Shown in pieces: positions 35,348 through 44,194 of a DNA stretch of 64,000 bases; position 1 is the first letter of the stretch, and each line of letters starts with the position of its first letter. The notes beneath the pieces were generated by a model. That model was not told the DNA's origin. It searched no databases and saw only the letters and a list, made by a program, of their open reading frames with translations. The stretch comes from Saccharicrinis sp963677655. GTDB lineage: Bacteria > Bacteroidota > Bacteroidia > Bacteroidales > Marinilabiliaceae. The stretch lies in NCBI GenBank assembly GCA_963677655.1, contig OY782088.1. One strand, given 5' to 3'. A program made the translations under genes and the position numbers.

Positions 35348-35355
35348 TAGGTTTG
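35348..35355 (+). promoter_or_regulatory. Candidate -7 element of the MarC-family gene
   Basis: TAGGTTTG matches TAnnTTTG, 84 bp upstream of the ATG. Nearby TTG triplets are at 15 and 25 bp, neither the usual 19-21. Confidence 0.38.
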
Positions 35356-35439
35356 TTGACTTTTGGTATAATCAATGAAGGTGATTATTAGTGAACCATT
35401 AAAAAAAGTGCACTGAAATTAAAATTATCATAAAATAAA

Positions 35440-36060
35440 ATGTCTATGAATGAATTTATTACATATATATTAAGCGTCTTTACTGGATTCTTCGCTATAA
35501 TGAACCCTATCGCAAATACTCCGATTTTCGTTGGATTAACAGAAGGAAAAGAAGAAATAACCAAAAGGAAAATTGCTAAGTCAGCTTCAATCACTGCATT
35601 TGTAATAACCGCTGTATTTGTGTTGCTAGGGAAATATATCTTTGAAGTATTTAGTATTACTATTCCTGCATTTAAGATAACAGGAGGTATTCTTATTTTT
35701 TATGTAGGATTCGAAATGTTGATGTCAAAAAAATCAAAAGTGAATAGTTCTAATAGTGAAGAAGAGGTCAATGATATTGCCATTTCACCATTGGCAATCC
35801 CAATTCTTGCCGGTCCGGGAACAATTGTTACAGCTATGAACTTTGCTTCAAACGCGGGTTATTTAAAAATAGGGATCATATTGATGACTTTTGGAGTCAT
35901 TATATATTTAACCTATCTGTGCTTTAAATATGGAAGTGTAATTATTAATCGTTTAGGTAATCATTTAATTGGAGTCATTGGGAAATTAATGGGATTGATA
36001 ATAGCAATTATCGGAACAGGGATGGTTATAGGAGGAATTAAAATATCATTTGGTTTGTAA
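35440..36060 (+). CDS. MarC-family integral membrane protein
   Basis: The 206-residue protein has six hydrophobic helices. It has the MarC-family landmarks FFAIMNPIANTPIFVGLT near residues 17-34, ITGGILIFYVGFEML near the middle and IAISPLAIPILAGPGTIVTAM. MarC-family function is unknown; an early link to multiple antibiotic resistance has not held up. It is probably monocistronic, with no terminator recognised. Confidence 0.93.
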   Translation: MSMNEFITYILSVFTGFFAIMNPIANTPIFVGLTEGKEEITKRKIAKSASITAFVITAVFVLLGKYIFEVFSITIPAFKITGGILIFYVGFEMLMSKKSKVNSSNSEEEVNDIAISPLAIPILAGPGTIVTAMNFASNAGYLKIGIILMTFGVIIYLTYLCFKYGSVIINRLGNHLIGVIGKLMGLIIAIIGTGMVIGGIKISFGL

Positions 36061-36460
36061 TAAAATGGTATGTATTAATTCTGCTATATTTATTTACTAG
36101 TTGATGTTTGTTTTTTTATTGAAATATAGCGAGATGTGGTGTGGTAAGATATTGTTAATATATATATTGCTAAAAAATGCCAAATAATAAAATCGACAAA
36201 TTGCTTTTTTATTATACTTTTACTTACCATAATTATTACTAAGAAATTATTGAAACTAAGGTTGAGTCCCAATATTGAAATAGCATTTTTATTTTAATAG
36301 TTAATTTTTGACAACTTTATTTAGATTTTATTTGTTTCAACCTAGGGATATGCAATTCAACTATTGTGTTTATTAATTTCTTAAGTCTAATTGATCGTGT
36401 ATTTAATTTGAATTGTGCATCAACAATGTATTCAAATGGCTTACGCAAAACCTAAATTAT
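36061..36460. other. AT-rich intergenic region, MarC to fbp
   Basis: In this 400-bp gap I see no terminator, no exact TAnnTTTG promoter and no convincing gene. The 60-codon minus-strand frame at 36090-36272 is of low-complexity AT-rich composition and I do not support it. A TAATTTG just before the fbp start is a one-base-short -7 look-alike. Confidence 0.5.
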
Positions 36461-38434
36461 ATGGAAAAGAAAATATATAATGAAGATGAATTAAAATACC
36501 TGAACCTCCTTTCTCAAAAATTTCCAACTGTTCAGGCTGCTTGTACAGAAATTATTAATCTGGAATCTATTTTAAACCTTCCTAAAGGAAGTGAACATTT
36601 CCTTACTGATATTCATGGTGAGTACGAAACGTTTAGTCATGTTTTACGAAATGCATCGGGTATGGTGCGCAAAAAAATCGATTCCGTTTATCTGTATACA
36701 TTAAGTGAAAAGGATAGAAATCAATTAGCAACTTTAATATATTATCCTGAGGAAAAACTAGAACTAATTGTTAAAGAAGAAGAAGATTTAGAAAATTGGT
36801 ATTCTATTACAATACGTAGATTAATTGAGGTAGCAAGAGTCGCTGCAGATAAATTTACACGTTCTAAAATACGTAAAGCAATGCCTCCAGACTTTGCTTA
36901 TGTAATGGATGAATTATTAGATGAGCATAAAGCTAAAAAGGAACTATATTTTGACAGTATTATAAAGTCAATAATAAAAGTTGAAAGAGCCAATTACTTT
37001 ATTATAGCGATAAGTAAGTTCATTAAACGACTTTTAATTGATCGTTTACACATCATTGGAGACATTTATGATAGAGGACCATATGCAGATAAGGTAATGG
37101 ATCTAATTCAGGATCATCATTCTGTAGATATTCAATGGGGTAATCATGATATCGTGTGGATGGCGGCTGCAACAGGGATAAAAGCGAGTATAGCTGCTGT
37201 TATTCGTATTAGTGCTCGTTATAATAACTTATCTACTCTGGAAGATGCTTATGGAATTAATTTGCTTCCATTGGCAACATTTGCTTTAAAAGCCTATGCT
37301 AATGATCCTTGTCATGAGTTTGTTCCGGTAAATACTCCCCAAGAGAATTTAGGCTCAACTCAAATTAAGTTGATTAGCAAAATGCATAAGGCGATTTCTA
37401 TTTTAGAGATGAAGCTTAAGGGCGAAATTATTCGACGAAATCCGGAATTAGGAATGGATGATCGTTTGTTGCTGGATCAAATAAACTATGAAGATGGGAC
37501 TGTTTTGATCAATGGAAAATCTTATGAACTAAAGGATAAACTATTTCCAACGATTGATCCGAAGCATCCTTATAAAATAACAAAAGAGGAAGCACAGTTA
37601 ATTGAGAAATTACGTTTTTCATTTTTAAATTGCGATAAACTTCAACGTCATATCAAAACCTTATTTACTAAGGGAAGCACATACCTCACTTATAATCGAA
37701 ATTTATTATATCATGGATGTATTCCACTCGACGATAAAGGTCAGTTTAAACAGGTTACACTTCATGGTGAGAAGTATAGTGGTAAGGCATTGTGTGATCA
37801 ATACGATTTAATTTGTCGACGCGCCTATTTAAATCGTGAAAATAGAGAAAGAGAACTTAAAGATCAGGATTATATGTGGTCTTTGTGGTGTGGTGCAGAT
37901 TCTCCGCTTTTTGGTAAAAAGAAAATGGCAACATTTGAACGTTATTTTATCGAAGATAAAGAAGTTCACAAAGAGGAGGGAAATAAGTATTATAAGCTCC
38001 GTGATGACAAAGAGACATGCTGCCGTATATTGGAGGAATTTGGTTTAGATCCGGAAGTATCTCATATTGTAAATGGTCATGTTCCGGTCAAAGTAACTAA
38101 AGGAGAGAGTCCTGTTAAGGCAGAAGGTAAGTTATTTGTCATAGATGGAGGTATGTCAAGACCTTACCAAAAAGTAACTGGAATTGCTGGTTATACATTA
38201 ATCTATGATTCATATAACCTAATCTTAGCAGAACATGCACCTTTTGAATCCAGACGTAAAGCAATTGAAGATGAAGATGATATTGTATCGATCCGAAATA
38301 TGATAGAACATGCTAATGTTAGAATTAGGGTTGGTGATACTGATATAGGAGTAACTCTAAAACAACAGATTGATGATTTAAATCGCTTATTAGATGCGTA
38401 TCGTAAGGGATTAGTTAAAGTGAAAAAGGTATAA
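36461..38434 (+). CDS. fbp: Class III fructose-1,6-bisphosphatase
   Basis: About 657 residues, matching the long B. subtilis-type class III FBPase. Metallophosphatase-like motifs are visible: FLTDIHGEYETF (about residues 47-58), IIGDIYDRGPYADKVMD and QWGNHDIVWMAA, then VNGHVPVKVTKGESPVKAEGK near the C-terminus. The enzyme dephosphorylates fructose-1,6-bisphosphate in gluconeogenesis. The frame continues upstream to a TTG at 36413, but the ATG at 36461 gives the expected N-terminus (MEKKIYNEDELKYL). It ends 10 bp before the convergent RluA-family gene. Confidence 0.96.
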   Translation: MEKKIYNEDELKYLNLLSQKFPTVQAACTEIINLESILNLPKGSEHFLTDIHGEYETFSHVLRNASGMVRKKIDSVYLYTLSEKDRNQLATLIYYPEEKLELIVKEEEDLENWYSITIRRLIEVARVAADKFTRSKIRKAMPPDFAYVMDELLDEHKAKKELYFDSIIKSIIKVERANYFIIAISKFIKRLLIDRLHIIGDIYDRGPYADKVMDLIQDHHSVDIQWGNHDIVWMAAATGIKASIAAVIRISARYNNLSTLEDAYGINLLPLATFALKAYANDPCHEFVPVNTPQENLGSTQIKLISKMHKAISILEMKLKGEIIRRNPELGMDDRLLLDQINYEDGTVLINGKSYELKDKLFPTIDPKHPYKITKEEAQLIEKLRFSFLNCDKLQRHIKTLFTKGSTYLTYNRNLLYHGCIPLDDKGQFKQVTLHGEKYSGKALCDQYDLICRRAYLNRENRERELKDQDYMWSLWCGADSPLFGKKKMATFERYFIEDKEVHKEEGNKYYKLRDDKETCCRILEEFGLDPEVSHIVNGHVPVKVTKGESPVKAEGKLFVIDGGMSRPYQKVTGIAGYTLIYDSYNLILAEHAPFESRRKAIEDEDDIVSIRNMIEHANVRIRVGDTDIGVTLKQQIDDLNRLLDAYRKGLVKVKKV

Positions 38435-38444
38435 TAACAGATTG

Positions 38445-39131
38445 TTAATTAATAACTAGTTTCAGAGTGTCTATCATTGAAGAAAAAGTGCTAAACAATG
38501 GAGCTTCTAAATGCATTATATCGTTAGTAAAGGGATGCTTTATAGTTAATTTTTGAGCGTGTAATAACATGGTTGTCATGTTCCATCGTTCTTTAAATAG
38601 TTTATTTTGCTTATTACATCCATGTGGCCGATCACCAATAATTGGGTATCGCAAATGATTTAAATGCTTCCTGATTTGGTGCATTCTTCCTGTTTTAGGA
38701 TATGCTTCAATTAACGAGTATCTTGAAGTATCGAACTTACCGAACGGAATATTTAATTCTGTTCGGTTTAACGTTTTAAAAGATGTGAATGCTTCTTGTA
38801 CTTTACCGCGATCATTGGTTAACGGATGGTTAACCTCAATTTCATCCGGAAAGTATCCTCGTACAATTGCCAAATATGTTTTTTGAGTATTTTGATTCTC
38901 AAGTTGTATTTGTATGTTTTTAGCGGCCTCACTACTTAATCCGAATAATAATATTCCGGATGTTTTACGATCTATACGATGTACAGGATATACTTTTTTA
39001 TGAATCTGGTCACGAAGTATTTGCATTGCAAATTCCTCTGCATCTGCAGCTAATGAACTTCGGTGTACTAACAATCCGTGAGGTTTGTTAATGACTACCA
39101 TAAATTCGTCTTGATAAATAATCTGTAGCAT
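38445..39131 (-). CDS. RluA-family RNA pseudouridine synthase
   Basis: The 228-residue protein has the family motif HRIDRKTSG at residues 51-59, with catalytic Asp54, and TGRMHQIRKHLNHLRYPIIGD in the second half. It isomerises uridine in rRNA or tRNA. Its short length without an S4 domain resembles TruC (tRNA U65), but the target cannot be fixed from sequence. A candidate promoter lies 32 bp upstream. Confidence 0.93.
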   Translation of the reverse strand: MLQIIYQDEFMVVINKPHGLLVHRSSLAADAEEFAMQILRDQIHKKVYPVHRIDRKTSGILLFGLSSEAAKNIQIQLENQNTQKTYLAIVRGYFPDEIEVNHPLTNDRGKVQEAFTSFKTLNRTELNIPFGKFDTSRYSLIEAYPKTGRMHQIRKHLNHLRYPIIGDRPHGCNKQNKLFKERWNMTTMLLHAQKLTIKHPFTNDIMHLEAPLFSTFSSMIDTLKLVIN

Positions 39132-39162
39132 CGGCCTTTCAAAAAGTATTTTTATTGGGCCA

Positions 39163-39170
39163 CAAAGGTA
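39163..39170 (-). promoter_or_regulatory. Candidate -7 element of the RluA-family gene
   Basis: The minus strand reads TACCTTTG, an exact TAnnTTTG, 32 bp upstream of the start codon. No -33 TTG. Confidence 0.48.
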
Positions 39171-39190
39171 AAAACTTTGCTTTAATTTAA

Positions 39191-40204
39191 TTAGTTGTTA
39201 TAAGCAATGTCTTTAAAATCAATTAAACATTGTCTTTTCTCATCCCATAAATGCAATTTCATTGATTTAAAAGCAGAGAAAAATGTGATGGGTTTAATTT
39301 TTTGAAATAATTCATTCTCCTTATGACACTTGGGTAAATTATAAAATGGAATAATTGGTGAAAGATGATGGATATGATGAAAACCAATATTACCTGTAAA
39401 CCATTGTAATAATAAAGGCAGTTTAAAATACGAAGATCCTTCAAGTGCCATGGTTTTATAATCCCAATTAGTAGCTTTAGTCCATACAACGCTTTCAAAC
39501 TGGTGTTGTACATAAAATAACCAAATACCATGACTTGTAGCAATATATAATACAGGTATTTGAATTAATAAATAGGTTTTCCAACCTAATAACCATATCA
39601 TACTCCCTACTAATGCCGCAAGAGCTAAATTTGTGAAATGAACATATAGTTTTATCTTTTTAGGTAATCGTTTTACCGTAAATCTATTTTGCAGACCAAA
39701 GTGCAATAAAGGTGCTATTCCAAAAAGAAAAACAGGATGTCGATAAATTCGATATCTGATTTTTTGCCATTTTGATAAACTTAAATATTCACTTACAGTT
39801 AATGTTTTTACATCACCAATTCCGCGTTCATCAAGATTACCAACTGTGTTGTGGTGTATAATATGATCATTCTGCCACCTGTGGAAGGGTGTAAATGCAA
39901 AAAGTCCTAAAAAAATGCCTAAATACTTATTATACTTTCTCTTTTTAAAGAATGAGCCATGTACACAATCATGAAAAATAATAAAAATCCGGATTAAAAA
40001 ACCTGCTGCAAAAACAGAAAGGAAAAGCGTAATCCAATAAGAAATTTCGATGCTTTTAACCATTAAAAACCATAAAACTATAAATGGAATAAGTGAGTTG
40101 ATAATTTGCCAAACACTTTTTGATAGTTTAGGCTTGTTGTATTTTGAAATAATTTCTATCCAGTTTGGTAATTTTGAATTGTTCGTTTTCTGCTCTTGTT
40201 CCAT
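39191..40204 (-). CDS. Membrane fatty-acid desaturase
   Basis: The 337-residue protein has four to six hydrophobic helices and the three histidine boxes of membrane di-iron desaturases: HDCVH at residues 78-82, HIIHH at 114-118 and HHIHH at 276-280. Family members introduce a double bond into acyl chains of membrane lipids using O2 and reduced ferredoxin or a similar donor. An oxygen-requiring enzyme implies exposure to oxygen at times. The regiospecificity is unknown. It has the clearest minus-strand promoter in this part of the window. Confidence 0.94.
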   Translation of the reverse strand: MEQEQKTNNSKLPNWIEIISKYNKPKLSKSVWQIINSLIPFIVLWFLMVKSIEISYWITLFLSVFAAGFLIRIFIIFHDCVHGSFFKKRKYNKYLGIFLGLFAFTPFHRWQNDHIIHHNTVGNLDERGIGDVKTLTVSEYLSLSKWQKIRYRIYRHPVFLFGIAPLLHFGLQNRFTVKRLPKKIKLYVHFTNLALAALVGSMIWLLGWKTYLLIQIPVLYIATSHGIWLFYVQHQFESVVWTKATNWDYKTMALEGSSYFKLPLLLQWFTGNIGFHHIHHLSPIIPFYNLPKCHKENELFQKIKPITFFSAFKSMKLHLWDEKRQCLIDFKDIAYNN

Positions 40205-40251
40205 GTCTATATTTTTGTCAATCCATAATTAGCTAATTCATTATGGAATTG

Positions 40252-40281
40252 CAAAGATAGTACAATATAATAAGATCTCAA
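40252..40281 (-). promoter_or_regulatory. Promoter of the desaturase gene (TTG-N19-TATCTTTG)
   Basis: On the minus strand TTG (40281-40279) is followed after 19 bp by TATCTTTG (40259-40252). Both elements and the spacing match the Bacteroidota housekeeping consensus. The start codon is 47 bp downstream of the -7 element. Confidence 0.72.
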
Positions 40282-40470
40282 TATCCTAAAAAGGAAAATA
40301 GTAAAAATAGAATTTTGTTATGATGTGGTGATTATAATGCTTTAGAGAGAATAGTATTGATTAATAGGGTAGTATAAATGCTAGATTAATATTGTTGACT
40401 TTAAATATAGAGGGAACTGCTATTTAAGAATAGTTCTATTGTTGATTCAAGATTCTTTTGAATTACATCG

Positions 40471-40680
40471 TTAAACAAAAACCTTCTCAATTTCTCGTCC
40501 CGAACATCCTTTTTTACGAACTCTGGCTTTTAGTTTATCACCAGTTGATAAACTATCTACTTGAACGATATGAGCTTCGACTGCTCTTAGTTCACCTTTC
40601 TGGTTTTGAAAAACCATAAACTTTTTTTCTTCCAACCAGCTTTCCTTTATAAATGTCAATTCCTCTAATTCTAATTTCAT
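40471..40680 (-). CDS. Small hypothetical protein, basic C-terminus
   Basis: A 69-residue protein: MKLELEELTFIKESWLEEKKFMVF, then ELRAVEAHIVQVDSLSTGDKLKARVRKKGCSGREIEKVFV. The GDKLKARVRKKGCSGREIE stretch resembles a small beta-barrel, OB-like or nucleic-acid-binding segment (weak inference). Orphan gene; no signal peptide or membrane helix. Codon composition and an ATG start favour a real gene. Confidence 0.6.
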   Translation of the reverse strand: MKLELEELTFIKESWLEEKKFMVFQNQKGELRAVEAHIVQVDSLSTGDKLKARVRKKGCSGREIEKVFV

Positions 40681-40918
40681 TGTATATAATTGATCTTTTC
40701 AATTAGTGTTTATAGGATCAGTAACATAAATTGCACCAATTTTTTACGGCTTAGGTTAAGTTCTTATATGTTAGGATTTTATTTTTTCTACCAAATAAGC
40801 AGTGTCTTACCAAAATGTAATTTTTATAAGATTTTCCAACAAAAATGATTTACATTTTTTCAAATACTAAACGAATAAATGTATTTAATAAAGTTTAAGA
40901 CAAAAAAATGATTCAATT

Positions 40919-40944
40919 GCTTTCAAAATCATACTTTTGAAAGC
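40919..40944 (+). promoter_or_regulatory. Palindromic -7 region of the M24 peptidase gene
   Basis: GCTTTCAAAA and TTTTGAAAGC form a perfect 10-bp dyad with a 6-nt spacer. The right half overlaps an exact -7 element, TACTTTTG (40932-40939), 20 bp before the ATG. It looks like an operator over the promoter; the alternative is a 5' hairpin. Confidence 0.55.
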
Positions 40945-40959
40945 TAAAATAGTTGAATT

Positions 40960-42153
40960 ATGACAGATATAATACCAGTTTCAGAGCTAAAACATCGAAT
41001 GACACGCTTTTGTCAGATTATGGATCAGCAACATCCGGAATGGGAAATGGCAGTAGTTTTTAGTAAAATTAACTTGTTATACTTTACAGGTTCTATGGCT
41101 GATGGAATGTTAATTGTAGAACGAGGAAAAGATGCTATTCTTTGGGCTCGAAAAAGTTTTGAGAGAACAAATAGAGAATCAGAATTTGAAAATATTAGAT
41201 CCATAGGAAGTTATCGTGATGCAGCTGAAAATTATCCGAAAATTCCTAAAAATGTATATCTGGAAACGGAATTTGTTCCATTAGCTGCATATCAACGTTT
41301 TCAAAAACATTTTCCTTTTGAATCATATAAATCACTTGATTTTCAGATTGCTCAAACACGGTCTGTAAAAAGTAATTGGGAAATTAAATATATTGAAGAA
41401 GCCGGGGCTATACACCGTCGTATTTTAGAGGAAATTGTGCCAACCATGCTAAAGGAGGGAATGGCAGAAACAGATCTTGCTGCAGAACTTTATCATGTAA
41501 TGGTAAAGGAAGGGCATCATGGTACAGCTCGTTTTGGAATGCATGATACAGAGATTGTTGTAGCACAGTTGGGTTTTGGAGAGAGTTCCCTTTATCCTAC
41601 AAATTTCGATGGTCCAGGTGGAAATAGAGGTTTAAATGCTGCCGTTCCAAGTCTTGGGAATCGCAATCGTAAATTGAAAAAAGGTGATTTAGTATTTGTT
41701 GATATGGGATTGGGGGTGAATGGATATCATTCTGATAAAACAATGACCTATATGTTCGGTGAAAAATTGCCAGATGAGGTAATTAAAATCCATCATCAAT
41801 GCGTTGACATTCAGAATCGGGTAGCAGAGATGTTAAAACCAGGAAATATTCCTGAGGTAATTTACGAAACTATTATGAATGATTTAAGTCCAGAATTCCA
41901 ACAAAATTTTATGGGTTTTGGAAATCGTCAGGTTAAATTTATTGGTCATGGTATTGGTTTAACTGTTGATGAAATGCCTGTGTTAGCAAAAGGTTTTAAA
42001 GATCCGTTAGTAGAAAATATGGTATTTGCAGTAGAGCCTAAAAAAGGCATTGAAGGCATTGGAATGGTTGGTATTGAAAATACTTTTATTGTTACTCCTA
42101 ATGGGGGGAGGTCGATAACAGGGAATAATCCGGGATTAATAATGGTTGATTAA
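40960..42153 (+). CDS. Xaa-Pro aminopeptidase-type M24 metallopeptidase
   Basis: The 397-residue protein has a creatinase N-terminal domain (residues 5-135) and a pita-bread catalytic domain. The five metal ligands are in place: Asp248, Asp259, His330 (IGHGIGL), Glu359 (VEPKKG) and Glu373 (GIENTF). Such enzymes remove an N-terminal residue preceding proline. No signal peptide, so cytoplasmic. A perfect dyad over its candidate -7 element suggests specific repression. It lies upstream of the rpmB operon but 124 bp away with a separate promoter. Confidence 0.94.
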   Translation: MTDIIPVSELKHRMTRFCQIMDQQHPEWEMAVVFSKINLLYFTGSMADGMLIVERGKDAILWARKSFERTNRESEFENIRSIGSYRDAAENYPKIPKNVYLETEFVPLAAYQRFQKHFPFESYKSLDFQIAQTRSVKSNWEIKYIEEAGAIHRRILEEIVPTMLKEGMAETDLAAELYHVMVKEGHHGTARFGMHDTEIVVAQLGFGESSLYPTNFDGPGGNRGLNAAVPSLGNRNRKLKKGDLVFVDMGLGVNGYHSDKTMTYMFGEKLPDEVIKIHHQCVDIQNRVAEMLKPGNIPEVIYETIMNDLSPEFQQNFMGFGNRQVKFIGHGIGLTVDEMPVLAKGFKDPLVENMVFAVEPKKGIEGIGMVGIENTFIVTPNGGRSITGNNPGLIMVD

Positions 42154-42206
42154 TCAAGTTTAAATTGAAGCAGAGTAAAAAAATAAAATATTTTATTCCT
42201 GTTTAT

Positions 42207-42237
42207 TTGTTATTTTCAATAAAAATAACGTATTTTG
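42207..42237 (+). promoter_or_regulatory. Candidate promoter of the rpmB-rpmG-DUF4295 operon
   Basis: TTG (42207-42209) is followed after 21 bp by TATTTTGC, which is one base short of TAnnTTTG. It lies 41 bp upstream of the rpmB ATG. Confidence 0.5.
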
Positions 42238-42277
42238 CGCTCTGTTTGAAAAATGTATCCGAAAAAACGATTGAAAA

Positions 42278-42520
42278 ATGTCAAGAGTTTGTCAAATAAC
42301 TGGAAAAAGGTTCATGGTTGGGAACAATGTTTCTCACTCAAAAAGAAGAACCAAAAGAAGATTCGATGTGAATCTATTTAAAAAGCGTTTCTTCCTTGTT
42401 GAGGAGGAGCGATGGATTGACCTAAGGGTTTCAGCTTCTGGCCTAAGAATGATCAACAAAGTTGGTTTATATGCTGCTTTGAAATCCGCTCAGGAAAAAG
42501 GTTATATAACTAAATTTTAA
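42278..42520 (+). CDS. rpmB: Ribosomal protein bL28
   Basis: The 80-residue basic protein begins MSRVCQITGKRFMVGNNVSHSKRRTKRRF, the standard L28 N-terminus, and continues with VNLFKKRFF. It has only one cysteine, so it is the zinc-free form. It is a large-subunit ribosomal protein and heads a conserved three-gene cluster. Confidence 0.98.
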   Translation: MSRVCQITGKRFMVGNNVSHSKRRTKRRFDVNLFKKRFFLVEEERWIDLRVSASGLRMINKVGLYAALKSAQEKGYITKF

Positions 42521-42532
42521 GGGGATTAAGAG

Positions 42533-42721
42533 ATGGCTAAGAAAGCAAAAGGTAACAGAATTCAAGTAATTCTTGAATGTACAGAGCATAAAGAGAGTGG
42601 AATGCCTGGAACTAGCAGATATATCACTGTTAAAAACAGAAAAAACACTCCAGATAGAATGGAATTAAAAAAGTATAACCCAATTTTGAAGCGTTATACT
42701 ATTCATAGAGAAATTAAATAA
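42533..42721 (+). CDS. rpmG: Ribosomal protein bL33
   Basis: The 62-residue protein reads MAKKAKGNRIQVILECTEHK, with YITVKNRKNTPDRMELKKYNP downstream. A single cysteine means no CxxC zinc ribbon, so it is a C-minus type. It starts 12 bp after rpmB, with a GGGGAT-like purine run before its ATG. Confidence 0.98.
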   Translation: MAKKAKGNRIQVILECTEHKESGMPGTSRYITVKNRKNTPDRMELKKYNPILKRYTIHREIK

Positions 42722-42732
42722 ATCTTTGAATC

Positions 42733-42885
42733 ATGGCTAAGAAAGCGGTAGCAACACTACAAAAGGGAGGCGGTAAAGGTCACGCTAAAGTGATCAAAAT
42801 GGTTAAGTCGCCTAAAACTGGTGCATACTCTTTTAAAGAAGAGATTGTAACTAATGAAGAAGTGAAAGATTTTTTCAAGAAATAA
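42733..42885 (+). CDS. DUF4295 small protein, probable Bacteroidota ribosomal protein
   Basis: A 50-residue basic protein begins MAKKAVATLQKGGGKGHAK, continues with VIKMVKSPKTGAYSFKEE and ends VKDFFKK. It starts 11 bp after rpmG and lies in the same transcript. DUF4295 is restricted to Bacteroidota. From memory, a small extra ribosomal protein (bL38) was seen in a Flavobacterium ribosome structure, and I believe it corresponds to this family; that is unverified. The strong linkage to rpmB and rpmG supports a ribosomal role. Confidence 0.93.
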   Translation: MAKKAVATLQKGGGKGHAKVIKMVKSPKTGAYSFKEEIVTNEEVKDFFKK

Positions 42886-42911
42886 TTTTGCATAGCAAAA
42901 GACTTTTTATC

Positions 42912-42948
42912 AAAAAAGCTTCCCTTAATTAATAAGGGAAGCTTTTTT
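42912..42948 (+). terminator. Intrinsic terminator of the rpmB-rpmG-DUF4295 operon
   Basis: A perfect 16-bp stem (AAAAAAGCTTCCCTTA and its complement) with a 5-nt loop ends in six T residues. It lies 26 bp past the DUF4295 stop and separates the operon from ftsY. Confidence 0.93.
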
Positions 42949-43117
42949 GTGTTAAACAACTATAGCTTAGTTCGTTATTTTTTATATATTTAACTCATTC
43001 ATTCAATAGTAGTTTGATTGGTTAATTAATAAAGTTAAGTTTGAAGGTCTTGTTTCAATATTAATGTTTTTCTATTCTCTATTGTCTCAAAATCTACAAT
43101 TCTATTATTCTTAAGAG

Positions 43118-44068
43118 ATGGGATTATTCGGAAGTTTTACAAAAGAAAAAAAAGAAAGCCTGGACAAAGGGTTGGCTAAAACAAAAGAAAGTGTTTTTAA
43201 AAAGCTAACTCGTGCCGTTGCGGGTCGTTCAAAAGTTGATGATGTAGTTCTTGATGAACTAGAAGAAGTTTTGATCACCTCTGATGTTGGTGTGGATACT
43301 ACTTTGAAAATTATTGAAAGAATAGAAGAACGTGTAGCCAGAGATAAGTTTTTAAGTACTTCAGAATTAAACGGGATATTAAAAGAGGAAATTGTTGCTC
43401 TTTTATCAGAGAATGAGGTTAAAGGAGAAGGCGATTTTGAATTACCTAAGAGCAAAGAGCCATATGTGATTATGGTTGTGGGTGTAAATGGAGTGGGTAA
43501 AACAACTACAATAGGTAAGTTAGCTCATAAATTTAAATCTGCAGGAAAAAAAGTTGTTTTGGGTGCAGCCGATACGTTTAGAGCTGCTGCCATAGAGCAG
43601 TTGCAAGTATGGGCGGATAGAGTAGATGTTCCTCTTGTAAAACAAACTATGGGATCAGATCCTGCTTCAGTGGCATTTGATACATTGTCTTCAGCAAAGG
43701 CGCAAGATGCAGATGTTGTTATTATTGATACTGCAGGTCGTTTGCATAATAAAGTTAACTTGATGAATGAGTTGACTAAAGTGAAAAAAGTGATGCAAAA
43801 AGTTGTGCCAGATACTCCAAATGAAATAATATTGGTTTTGGATGGTTCAACTGGTCAAAATGCATTTGAACAAGCTAAAGAATTTACAAAAGCTACAGAA
43901 GTTAATGCTTTAGTGATTACGAAATTGGATGGTACTGCAAAAGGTGGTGTCGTTATTGGGGTTTCTGATCAATTTCAAATTCCGGTAAAATATATTGGAA
44001 TTGGTGAAGGTATTGATGATTTACAAGTATTTAATCGTACTGAGTTTGTAGATTCTCTTTTTAATTAG
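43118..44068 (+). CDS. ftsY: Signal recognition particle receptor FtsY
   Basis: The 316-residue SRP-type GTPase has an N domain (residues 10-100) and a G domain. The P-loop is GVNGVGKTT at 122-130; other landmarks are AADTFRAAA, IDTAGRLHNK and TKLDGTAKGG. The long acidic A domain of E. coli FtsY is absent, as in many bacteria. It docks the SRP-ribosome complex at the membrane for cotranslational insertion. It follows the ribosomal cluster after a terminator and an open gap of 170 bp. Confidence 0.98.
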   Translation: MGLFGSFTKEKKESLDKGLAKTKESVFKKLTRAVAGRSKVDDVVLDELEEVLITSDVGVDTTLKIIERIEERVARDKFLSTSELNGILKEEIVALLSENEVKGEGDFELPKSKEPYVIMVVGVNGVGKTTTIGKLAHKFKSAGKKVVLGAADTFRAAAIEQLQVWADRVDVPLVKQTMGSDPASVAFDTLSSAKAQDADVVIIDTAGRLHNKVNLMNELTKVKKVMQKVVPDTPNEIILVLDGSTGQNAFEQAKEFTKATEVNALVITKLDGTAKGGVVIGVSDQFQIPVKYIGIGEGIDDLQVFNRTEFVDSLFN

Positions 44069-44091
44069 AGTAAATAGTAGAACAATATAAT

Positions 44092-44122
44092 GGGCTGCCT
44101 GTTTTGAAGGTGGCCTTTGTTA
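44092..44122 (+). terminator. Probable weak terminator of ftsY
   Basis: GGGCTGCC can pair with GGTGGCCT (three G-U pairs) around a 9-nt loop, followed by TTGTTATTTT. Moderate support. Confidence 0.48.
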
Positions 44123-44194
44123 TTTTAGATAAAGGATTTAGTTTATTGTCTGAAAAAGAGGCCGTAGTTATTTATAGTCTCTAAAATTTATAGA

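Larger units (their letters stand above)
35119..35439. promoter_or_regulatory. Divergent promoter region (ABC-F / MarC) with competing hairpins
   Basis: The 321-bp gap holds candidate -7 elements for both genes. Between them, TGTAGAAAGC (35242-35251) is perfectly complementary to GCTTTCTACA (35289-35298). Its first six bases can instead pair with TCTACA (35263-35268), giving mutually exclusive stems. No coding frame is evident. Confidence 0.5.

Noticed and set aside
36090..36272. 60-codon minus-strand frame in the MarC-fbp gap
   Set aside because: Composition is typical of AT-rich non-coding DNA translated by chance, with no ribosome-binding or promoter signal and no recognisable protein.
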